A stretch of DNA of 64,000 bases from JARRKC01 sp037388505 (GTDB lineage: Bacteria > Acidobacteriota > UBA6911 > RPQK01 > JAPXNP01), in assembly GCA_037388505.1 (NCBI GenBank), contig JARRKC010000033.1:27424-91423 (forward strand). Direction: 5' to 3'. Under the pieces are notes generated by a model. It was not told where the DNA came from, did not search any database, and saw only the letters and a program-made list of their open reading frames with translations. Shown one piece after another: positions 31,830 to 38,925 of the stretch. How positions within the stretch are numbered: position 1 is the first letter of the stretch; each line of letters opens with the position of its first letter. The translations under genes and the position numbers were made by a program.

Positions 31830-33218
31830 CTACTTAGAAGCCGATGAGTGCCCAAAAGTTTCGATCCGGATTTCGCAGGTGTGCGCCTGCGAACTCGGAC
31901 TCGGGGCGACTGACGCGGGCGGAAACCCTTCCACCCAGACGATTCGATCGCCGCACTCGAAGACGAGGAGCCGGTTTCTCAGTGAGACGGGGATGCGTCT
32001 TTCGATGAGAATCTTCTTGAGCGCCCTTTCGCGAGTACGAGGCGCCGCCTTATAGCGATCCCCCGGCCTCCGGTTCCGGACGATCAAAGGGCCTTCGGGC
32101 AGCACCAGCCAACCGGGACGGTCCTCCGGCGATGTCCGAATCACAACCTTCTTGCCGACCTCCGGGATCACGATTTCGCCGGGCCAATCCACTCGATAGC
32201 TGAACTGAAGATCCTCGGGGGGAGGCCCGACCCGCAACAGGTCGAACTCCCTCTGCACCACGATTTCCCCGGGAAGGTCGATGCGCCGTCCACTGGTGCC
32301 CTCCAGCAGACCCAGGGTTGCGGCTACGTGCTGTTGAGTCAGGTCGGTCAGCTTGCCCTGTACCCTGAGGTAGGCGATCCGGACAGCCGATTTCCGCAGA
32401 GGTTCGGGAAGATCCTTCAGCGCCTCGATCGGGAGACGCAGCTCCCGTTCGCCAGCCAGAGGGGATCCCAGCCGCTGCCAGGTCTCGTGCTCGAGGAAAT
32501 CGTCGATTTCGTGAAACAGCCCTGCGGTCCGACCGAGTACCTGGATCACTCGGGGGTTGAGACGCTGTTCCAGGAGGGGGATCAACTCGTGCCGGACCCA
32601 GTTCCGATCGAACCGGGTGTCGAGATTGGACCGATCGATTCGGTAGCCAAGCCGCCGCTCCTCCAGGTACGCCAGAATCTCACGACGATCCGCCCGGAGC
32701 AGCGGGCGAACGACACGAACCGGCAGCGCATTCACGGGATCCGGATGAGTGCGCCGGATCGCTATCCCGGACAGTCCTCCCGGCCCGGCCCCCCGAAACA
32801 GCTTCATCAGGAAGGTTTCAGCCTGATCATTCAGCGTGTGCCCGGTCGCCACGACGGCCCGCAGGGAAGCGGCGACTCCTGCAAGCAGGTCGTAGCGTTC
32901 CCGCCGAGCCGCATCTTCCAGGTTGCCCCGCTCCCGGGCCCGACCAAGATCCAGGTTCAGGCAATCGAGCGGGACACCCAGCCCGGCGCACATTTCTCTG
33001 ACATAGGCTTCGTCCGCATCCGACTCTGATGCCCGCAGGTGATGGTTGACATGGGCCGCCCGGACAGTGAGGTCAAGCTCGGCTTCCAGCTCCTTGAGAA
33101 GACTCAGCAGCGCCACCGAATCCGCTCCACCCGAGCAGGCGACCAGGACCGTCTCCCCCGGAACCAGGAGATCGTGTCGCCGGATCGTTTCCCGGACTGC
33201 TGCAGCCAGGCTCGTCAC
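31830..33218 (-). CDS. tilS: tRNA(Ile)-lysidine synthetase TilS
   Basis: About 462 residues. Converts C34 of tRNA-Ile(CAU) to lysidine so that it reads AUA. The PP-loop ACSGGADSVALLSLL is at the N-terminus; HVNHHLRASESDADEAYVRE, GHTLNDQAETFLMKLFRGAGPGGLSG and RPLLRADRREILAYLEE follow, then the TilS C-terminal domain (KILIERRIPVSLRNRLLVFECGDRIVWVEGF). The frame is open to ATG 33314, but residues encoded there (SVSVSPCQSVSPC) come from a low-complexity nucleotide repeat, so GTG 33218 is preferred; neither has a clear Shine-Dalgarno. First gene of the minus-strand block. Confidence 0.92.
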   Translation of the reverse strand: MTSLAAAVRETIRRHDLLVPGETVLVACSGGADSVALLSLLKELEAELDLTVRAAHVNHHLRASESDADEAYVREMCAGLGVPLDCLNLDLGRARERGNLEDAARRERYDLLAGVAASLRAVVATGHTLNDQAETFLMKLFRGAGPGGLSGIAIRRTHPDPVNALPVRVVRPLLRADRREILAYLEERRLGYRIDRSNLDTRFDRNWVRHELIPLLEQRLNPRVIQVLGRTAGLFHEIDDFLEHETWQRLGSPLAGERELRLPIEALKDLPEPLRKSAVRIAYLRVQGKLTDLTQQHVAATLGLLEGTSGRRIDLPGEIVVQREFDLLRVGPPPEDLQFSYRVDWPGEIVIPEVGKKVVIRTSPEDRPGWLVLPEGPLIVRNRRPGDRYKAAPRTRERALKKILIERRIPVSLRNRLLVFECGDRIVWVEGFPPASVAPSPSSQAHTCEIRIETFGHSSASK

Positions 33219-33241
33219 CGGAACGATTGTGCCACAGGGAG

Positions 33242-33354
33242 ACACGGACTGACACGGACTCACGGACACGGATCGAAGAGCTGCTTCCCGGTGGAGCAGG
33301 ATCTGCGTAGACATCCGACCGTGAGAGTCTGTGTTCGTCCGTGTCAGTCCGTGT
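33242..33354. repeat. Inverted repeat of CGGACACGGA-type low-complexity DNA
   Basis: ACACGGACTGACACGGAC (33242-33259) is exactly repeated in inverse orientation at 33337-33354, separated by 77 bases. Both arms are embedded in further degenerate CGGACACGGA / TCCGTGTCCG words. It lies between the tilS start and the tRNA promoter and could fold into a long hairpin in the tilS leader. Confidence 0.85.
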
Positions 33355-33375
33355 GTCCGTGTCCGTCCCCGTTCA

Positions 33376-33405
33376 TTGAAACTCCCGTGTTCCTTCGGAT
33401 AAGAT
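33376..33405 (+). promoter_or_regulatory. Predicted sigma-70 promoter of the tRNA gene
   Basis: TTGAAA (33376-33381), 18-base spacer, TAAGAT (33400-33405). The predicted start falls about 7 bases before the mature tRNA 5' end. It may also read through into hemL. Confidence 0.65.
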
Positions 33406-33418
33406 GTTCGCTTTCCAG

Positions 33419-33492
33419 GGCGGCGTAGCTCAGTTGGTCAGAGCAGGCGGCTCATATCCGCCGAGTCGGGGGTTCAAGTCCCTCCGCCGCCA
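33419..33492 (+). tRNA. tRNA with CAU anticodon (elongator tRNA-Met, or tRNA-Ile2)
   Basis: A 74-base cloverleaf folds fully: 7-bp acceptor GGCGGCG/CGCCGCC, D-stem GCTC/GAGC, anticodon stem GGCGG/CCGCC around loop CTCATAT (anticodon CAT at 33453-33455), T-stem with loop TTCAAGT, discriminator A73. CCA is not encoded. G1-C72 is paired, so it is not the initiator. Met is favoured because the C4-G69/C5-G68 pairs that TilS reads in E. coli tRNA-Ile2 are G4-C69/G5-C68 here, but the two cannot be separated by eye. Five Ts follow the gene. Confidence 0.93.
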
Positions 33493-33528
33493 TTTTTCCC
33501 AAGTCCATATTTCTCAACGAGGTTGCCC

Positions 33529-34827
33529 ATGTCGCTCACACGCAGTGAAGCACTTTTCGAGCGCGCTCAGCGAGTGATTCCGGGCGGTGTCAACAGTCCG
33601 GTCCGGGCTTTTCGGGCGGTGGGCGGCACACCCCGCTTCATCTCGTCCGCGGAAGGCTGCTACCTGATCGACGCCGACGGAAACCGCTATATCGACTACG
33701 TCGGCTCCTGGGGTCCCATGATTCTGGGTCACGCGCGGCCTGAGGTCGTTCGAGCCATCCAGGAAATCACCCGTCGAGGGACGAGCTTTGGAGCTCCGAC
33801 GGAGCTGGAGGTCCAGCTCGCCGAGAAGATCTGCTCCATAGTTCCTTCGGTCGAGAAGGTCCGGCTGGTAAACTCCGGCACAGAGGCCACCATGAGCGCG
33901 CTCCGCCTGGCGCGCGGTTTCACCGGCCGTCCGATGGTCATCAAGTTCGACGGCTGCTACCACGGGCATGCCGACAGCTTTCTGGTCGAAGCGGGGTCCG
34001 GGGTCGCCACCTTGGGGATTCCGGGAACGCCGGGAATCCCGGATGCATTCGCGGAGAGAACGCTGAGCCTCCCCTACAACGATCTCGACGCTGTCGAGCA
34101 GGCGCTCGAACGGCATCCCGATCAAGTCGCAGCCATTATCTGCGAGCCCGTTACCGGCAATATGGGAGTCATCGTCCCGAAGTGGCAGTACCTGGCCGAG
34201 TTGATCGCGCTCGGCGAGGCACACGGGGCGCTGGTCATCTTCGACGAAGTGATGACCGGGTTCAGGCTTGCCCCGGGCGGGGCGCAGGAACTGTTCGAGC
34301 TCCGGCCTCATCTGACCTGCCTGGGCAAGATCGTCGGCGGGGGACTCCCTCTGGGCGCCTTCGGCGGGCGAAGGGACATTATGAACCTGGTGGCACCCGA
34401 AGGACCGGTCTATCAGGCAGGAACACTTTCCGGGAACCCGCTCGCCGTCACTGCCGGACTGACGACACTCGAACTCCTGTCCGAGGATCCGCCCTACGAT
34501 CGCCTCGAGAATACGTCGCGCGAGCTCTGCCATGGACTCGCAAGGGCTGCCGAATCCGCAGGTGTCAAAGTGCAGATCCCGCGATGCGGGTCCATGTTCA
34601 CGATCTTCTTCAACGAGATCGAGCCGTTCGACTTCGCCTCCGTCAAACGATCCGATGCCCGGATGTTCGGTGACTTCTTCAGCCGAATGCTGGATAAGGG
34701 TGTCTACCTCGCGCCATCCCAGTTCGAAGCGTGTTTCGTATCTACTGCGCACACCCCGAACGTGGTGCAGGCGACGACTCAGGCAGCATCCGAAGCATTT
34801 CGTGAGATGACCGAACAGGGGGCGTAG
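33529..34827 (+). CDS. hemL: Glutamate-1-semialdehyde 2,1-aminomutase
   Basis: 432 residues from ATG 33529; a TTG two codons upstream is possible, but GAGG at 33519-33522 suits the ATG. PLP enzyme making 5-aminolevulinate in the C5 haem pathway. Motifs: RVIPGGVNSPVRAFRAVGGTP, YIDYVGSWGPMILGHARPEV, RLVNSGTEATMSALRLARG, KFDGCYHGHADSFLV, FDEVMTGFRLAPGG and the PLP-binding LGKIVGGGLPLGAFGGR. Full length. Directly follows the tRNA; convergent with carD. Presence of hemL implies a GluTR (hemA) elsewhere. Confidence 0.96.
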   Translation: MSLTRSEALFERAQRVIPGGVNSPVRAFRAVGGTPRFISSAEGCYLIDADGNRYIDYVGSWGPMILGHARPEVVRAIQEITRRGTSFGAPTELEVQLAEKICSIVPSVEKVRLVNSGTEATMSALRLARGFTGRPMVIKFDGCYHGHADSFLVEAGSGVATLGIPGTPGIPDAFAERTLSLPYNDLDAVEQALERHPDQVAAIICEPVTGNMGVIVPKWQYLAELIALGEAHGALVIFDEVMTGFRLAPGGAQELFELRPHLTCLGKIVGGGLPLGAFGGRRDIMNLVAPEGPVYQAGTLSGNPLAVTAGLTTLELLSEDPPYDRLENTSRELCHGLARAAESAGVKVQIPRCGSMFTIFFNEIEPFDFASVKRSDARMFGDFFSRMLDKGVYLAPSQFEACFVSTAHTPNVVQATTQAASEAFREMTEQGA

Positions 34828-34845
34828 GGAGCGGGCCAGGCCGTC

Positions 34846-35370
34846 TTACTCAGCCGCCACAGTGCTCGAAGACTCGGTCTTCTGATAGGTCTCGTCGAGA
34901 ATGCCCAAAACGTTCGTTTCGGTCGCTTCGAGACTCTGATCCCGAACCGTGGCGATCTCAGCGATGATCAGGTTGCGCGCTCGATCGTACATCCGCTTCT
35001 CGCGGAACGAGAGACTCTTGCGGTAGCTGAGGAAATAAAGATTTCTCAGCACTTTAGCGACTTCGCATATCTCTCCGGAATTCATCTTTTCCAGATTCAG
35101 CTTGTAGCGCGTCTTCCAATCTGGATCGGGCTCCACGAAGGAATTCCCGAGGATCTCGAAGAGTTGGTCGACCGTGCTCTCATCGCTGAGCGTCCTCATC
35201 CCGACGTTGTCAGCGTTGGCGACTGGAATCATCACCGTGGATTCGTTGGCAGCGAGCCGCACCATGTAGAATTCTTCAGCGTGTCCGGCAATCGTTTTGG
35301 TCGAAACTTCCTCGATGACACCGACACCCTGATTGGGATAAATAACCTTGTCCCCCACCTTGAATGACAT
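34846..35370 (-). CDS. carD: CarD-family transcriptional regulator
   Basis: 174 residues. The N-terminal Tudor-like RNAP-interaction domain reads MSFKVGDKVIYPNQGVGVIEEVSTKTIAGHAEEFYMVRL; the helical C-terminal DNA-contacting domain includes NSGEICEVAKVLRNLYFLSYRKSLSFREKRMYDRARNLIIAEIA. CarD/CdnL binds RNAP beta and stabilises the open promoter complex, often at rRNA promoters. GGAGG precedes ATG 35370. The RNAP-binding fold is shared with the Mfd encoded at 23-26.6 kb. Confidence 0.94.
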   Translation of the reverse strand: MSFKVGDKVIYPNQGVGVIEEVSTKTIAGHAEEFYMVRLAANESTVMIPVANADNVGMRTLSDESTVDQLFEILGNSFVEPDPDWKTRYKLNLEKMNSGEICEVAKVLRNLYFLSYRKSLSFREKRMYDRARNLIIAEIATVRDQSLEATETNVLGILDETYQKTESSSTVAAE

Positions 35371-35586
35371 GAAGCCTCCGTGTCCAAAGCCGAAAAGGCT
35401 GGAAATTTTATGGTAGGGGACCTTGCGGAAAATGTCAAAAAACCGACTCGGACTCGGACTCCCGCAAGCGCGCTCCTTCGGGCGGTCCGACCGGGCTGGT
35501 CAGCCTCTCCGAATGGGCGTCCAATTCCAGGCCGGACGCGGCATTGATCGAAACCGCTCGTTGATTTCATCGTACTAAAGATAAAT

Positions 35587-35595
35587 TGGTATGAT
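35587..35595 (+). promoter_or_regulatory. Extended -10 element upstream of the MoxR-type locus
   Basis: TGG-TATGAT at 35587-35595, 64 bases before ATG 35659. It is the only promoter-like element seen in the 288-base carD/VWA gap; a TTGATT at 35561 is too far (23 bases) to be its -35. The next seven genes show no comparable internal gap. Confidence 0.4.
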
Positions 35596-35658
35596 GGGTC
35601 GAAATCCCAGGGCAAGAGGTCGGTGGGCGCCGTCCGACCGGCTGGATGATTGAGTTTG

Positions 35659-37965
35659 ATGGAATCTCTGTTCGCTTTCCTTTTCAAGTACAGCCCATTC
35701 CTGTTCAGGGAAGGCGAATTCTCTTTCCAGCCGCTCTTCAGCCCCTGGGTATTTCTGGCCGCAGCGTTCGCACTGGTCGGCATCACAGTGTTCGCCTATA
35801 CCCGCTCGACGGGGACGACCTCGAACCGCGGTCGCATCCTGCTGGCGCTCCGGGTTGCCGGCTGTCTCCTGTTGCTCGGCCTCCTGATGCGCCCCACTCT
35901 GACCCTTTCCCGCGTCGTTCCGCAGACGGGTTTGCTGGCCGTGGTCGTGGACAATTCGAGGAGCATGGGGCTGGCGGACGACGGTCGAATCCGCGGAGAG
36001 CCGGTGCTTCGCCTCGTCGATCCGAAGGGCAGCTTCGCTGAAGCTTTGGAGCGCGACTATCAGGTTCGCTGGCTGAAGTTCGACCGCAACGCGTCGCGCC
36101 TCGATCGTCCCGAGGCACTGGACTGGCGCGGCACGCAAACAAATTTGCCCGATGCACTCGCCGAGGTTCTCAACCAGACCCGGAATCTGCCCCTGGCCGG
36201 TGTGATCCTGTTCAGTGACGGCGCCGACAACAGTTACCGTGACCTGGGCGCGGTGATCGACGAGTATGCGGCCAGGAAGATTCCAATTCACACCGTCGGC
36301 CTCGGGCCGGAATCAGTCGGGCGGGATCTGGAACTGGTCGATGTCAGCCTCCCGCGACACGTCCTCCCCGGCACCGTAACGTCGGCAAGGGTGCTGATCC
36401 GACATCCCGGCTTTCGCGGCGCTGGCGTTCGGCTGACCGTCAGGGACGGATCGACGCTCGTCACCTCGGAGAACGTCTCACTGTCGACCGATTCGGATGT
36501 GACGACGGCGGAGATCAAGCTGTTCCCCCAGTTTGCCGGGGTCAAGACCTATGACTTCAGTCTCGAGCCCCTGGCCGGTGAGGCGCTGGAGGAGAACAAC
36601 TCGCGCCGCGCGATCTTCGAAGTTCGTGACACCCCGACCCGGGTTCTGCTCGTCGAGGGCCGTCCTCGGTGGGAGTACAAGTTCATCCGCCAGGCGATGC
36701 AGCCGGACCACAGCATCCAGTTCGAATCGCTGCTGCGCACGGCCATCAATAAATACTACCGTCAGGGCATCGCAGAGGAGACGACCCTGGCTACCGGGTT
36801 TCCCACGGGCAAGGATGAACTGTTCGGATACAAGGGCCTGATTCTGGGCGATGTCGAATCCGGTTTCTTCAGCTACTCACAGATGGAGATGATCCGGGAT
36901 TTCGTCAGCCGGCGCGGCGGCGGGCTGCTCATGCTGGGTGGCGAATCCGCCCTGGGTGCCGGCGGTTTTCAAAACACTCCTCTGGAGGAGGCTCTGCCCG
37001 TCTGGCTGGGGCGCGGCAAGAACGATCAGGCCTTGCAGTTCAGCTACCTGCGGGATGCCGAGACTCCGGTCCCGACCGCCTATGGGGCCAATCATCCGGC
37101 CCTTCAGCTGGCCGAGACCGAGAAGAACAGCGAGGCACTCTGGAAGTCACTTCCCGCTTTGAGTGATTACAACCGCGTCGGCGACGTCAAGCCCGCAGCT
37201 ACGGTTCTGCTGGAGGCTCAGCCGGAAGATGGAAACGGACGGGAGGGCTCTCCCCTCCTGGTTTCTCATCGCTTCGGGCGGGGACTGGGAATGGTGTTCT
37301 TGACCGGAAGCAGCTGGCGTTGGCAGATGTTGAAGGACCACAAGGATCAGACCCATGAGATCTTCTGGCGCCAGCTCGTGCGCTGGCTGGTCAGTTCGGC
37401 CAAGGACCCCGTTTCGGTGGAGATCGAACGGGAGGTCTACTCGCAGAATGAGCCGGTAAAGATCCGGGCCGAGGTCAATGACCGATCCTTCAATCGCTTG
37501 AACGACGCGCGGGTCGAGGCCGTGATTACACCGCCCGCAGGACCGGCCCGTACGCTGCCGATGCGCTGGGAAGCCACGGAGAACGGTGTGTATCAGACTG
37601 GGTTCAGCCCCGAGACGGACGGTCTCTACCGTGTCGAAATCGTGGCTCATCCAGGGGCTTCGCCGGATGCCGACTCCGATGTACTCGGCCGGGATGCCGC
37701 CTACTTCCTGACCGAGACGGGTTGGAAGGAATACTTCGATTCCGTTCAGAAGCGTGAGACACTCGAGAGCATCGCCGAGAAGACCGGTGGGCGCTATTTC
37801 CCGATTTCAGAGGCCGAGAAGATCCCGGATCAGATCGTCTATTCCGGTTCCCATGCCTCTGTGGTCCAGATTCTCGATCTCTGGAATATGCCGTTCAATT
37901 TCCTCGTGTTGCTCGGACTTCTCGCCGGCGAATGGTTCCTGCGAAGAAAGTGGGGACGATTCTAA
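35659..37965 (+). CDS. Membrane VWA / inactive glutamine-amidotransferase-like protein
   Basis: 768 residues. Two N-terminal membrane helices (about 27-48, 58-78), a VWA domain with MIDAS DNSRS (Asp98) and VILFSDGADN, an Ig-like region, then a class I GATase-like fold (TPTRVLLVEGRPRWEYKFIRQAM...RRGGGLLMLGGESALGAGGF). The nucleophile position has GGESALG instead of GxCxG, so amidotransferase activity is unlikely. A C-terminal helix (about 746-764) re-enters the membrane. First of eight packed genes; the stop abuts the next ATG. A TTG at 35650 is an alternative start. Confidence 0.85.
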   Translation: MESLFAFLFKYSPFLFREGEFSFQPLFSPWVFLAAAFALVGITVFAYTRSTGTTSNRGRILLALRVAGCLLLLGLLMRPTLTLSRVVPQTGLLAVVVDNSRSMGLADDGRIRGEPVLRLVDPKGSFAEALERDYQVRWLKFDRNASRLDRPEALDWRGTQTNLPDALAEVLNQTRNLPLAGVILFSDGADNSYRDLGAVIDEYAARKIPIHTVGLGPESVGRDLELVDVSLPRHVLPGTVTSARVLIRHPGFRGAGVRLTVRDGSTLVTSENVSLSTDSDVTTAEIKLFPQFAGVKTYDFSLEPLAGEALEENNSRRAIFEVRDTPTRVLLVEGRPRWEYKFIRQAMQPDHSIQFESLLRTAINKYYRQGIAEETTLATGFPTGKDELFGYKGLILGDVESGFFSYSQMEMIRDFVSRRGGGLLMLGGESALGAGGFQNTPLEEALPVWLGRGKNDQALQFSYLRDAETPVPTAYGANHPALQLAETEKNSEALWKSLPALSDYNRVGDVKPAATVLLEAQPEDGNGREGSPLLVSHRFGRGLGMVFLTGSSWRWQMLKDHKDQTHEIFWRQLVRWLVSSAKDPVSVEIEREVYSQNEPVKIRAEVNDRSFNRLNDARVEAVITPPAGPARTLPMRWEATENGVYQTGFSPETDGLYRVEIVAHPGASPDADSDVLGRDAAYFLTETGWKEYFDSVQKRETLESIAEKTGGRYFPISEAEKIPDQIVYSGSHASVVQILDLWNMPFNFLVLLGLLAGEWFLRRKWGRF

Positions 37966-38925
37966 ATGGGATTCTTGATCGACCAAAGCCAGGCCATTTT
38001 TCCTAGATACGCCGTCACGTGCGTTGCGATCCTGCTTCTGTCGGGGACCCTGTTCGCTCGGGCGACCGATGAGAGTGTCGGCACGCAGGCCTGCGCCGTA
38101 CTGACCGGTCTCGGAGGAATTCCCGAATACGAGGAGAACTTCAGGAACTGGGGAGATTCGATCGAGAAGGTCTGTCGTGGCGGAGGGGCCGGCGAGGTGA
38201 TTCGCCTGGACGGTAGTACGGTCAGACGGCCGGAGATTCTCGCCAGGCTGGTGGAACTCGAGAAGCTGCCGGCGGCAACCCCGACCTGGATCTTCCTGAT
38301 CGGTCATGGTTCTTACGACGGCCGGCAGTACAAGTTCAACATCAAAGGGCCGGACTTGACCGGCCAGGATCTGGCGGCCTTTCTCGACAAGCTGGGAGCG
38401 CGGCCCACCTATGTCATTCTGGCCACCAGTTGCGCCGGTACGGTAGCCGACCAGCTGAAGGGCCCTCACCGCGTGATCGTCTCTGCGACCCGCAGCGGCA
38501 CAGAGCGCCATCCGCCCCTGTTCATGTCCTTCTTCGCGGAAGCGGCCCAGACGGCGGAGGCCGACGAGAACAAAGACCGCCGGGTTTCACTGCAAGAGGT
38601 CTTCAATTACAGCCAGAAACAGGTCCAGAAGTGGTACGAGGAGAAGGGCAGGCTGCAGACCGAGCATCCGGTTTTGATCGACGCCGGTGGAACGGGCGGT
38701 CTGGCGCGGGTTGCGTACCTTTCGAAACCGCCCGAACAGGCTTACCGAAGCCTCGAAGCCCGTCAGCTTGCCCCGGAGCGGACGCGCCTCGAGCGGGAAA
38801 TCGAAGATCTCAAGCTGCGCAAACAGGACATGGCCTCCGAGGACTACTACAGCGCGCTGGAAAAGCTTCTCCTGGAGCTTTCGAAACTGAATGAGAAGAT
38901 CCGTACACTCGAGGGGAAACCGTGA
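37966..38925 (+). CDS. Secreted caspase/legumain-like (clan CD) cysteine peptidase
   Basis: 319 residues with a signal or membrane-anchor segment (about 14-32). A clan CD dyad is visible: His114 in WIFLIGHGSYDG (hydrophobic strand, then H-G) and Cys156 in VILATSCAGTVA (strand, then S-C-x-G). The intervening DLTGQDLAAFLDKLG helix is also typical. After the peptidase core comes an EF-hand-like acidic loop (DENKDRRVSLQEVF) and a C-terminal coiled coil (about 265-315, RTRLEREIEDLKLRKQDM). Asp/Asn or Arg specificity is not predictable. ATG immediately follows the previous stop (TAAATG), and GTGA couples it to the next gene. Confidence 0.8.
   Translation: MGFLIDQSQAIFPRYAVTCVAILLLSGTLFARATDESVGTQACAVLTGLGGIPEYEENFRNWGDSIEKVCRGGGAGEVIRLDGSTVRRPEILARLVELEKLPAATPTWIFLIGHGSYDGRQYKFNIKGPDLTGQDLAAFLDKLGARPTYVILATSCAGTVADQLKGPHRVIVSATRSGTERHPPLFMSFFAEAAQTAEADENKDRRVSLQEVFNYSQKQVQKWYEEKGRLQTEHPVLIDAGGTGGLARVAYLSKPPEQAYRSLEARQLAPERTRLEREIEDLKLRKQDMASEDYYSALEKLLLELSKLNEKIRTLEGKP

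Noticed and set aside
33419..33492. Initiator tRNA-Met
   Set aside because: Position 1-72 is a G-C pair, whereas bacterial initiator tRNAs have a mismatch there.
33514..34752. A 412-residue minus-strand ORF opposite hemL
   Set aside because: HemL motifs are unambiguous on the plus strand; the antisense frame has no family features.
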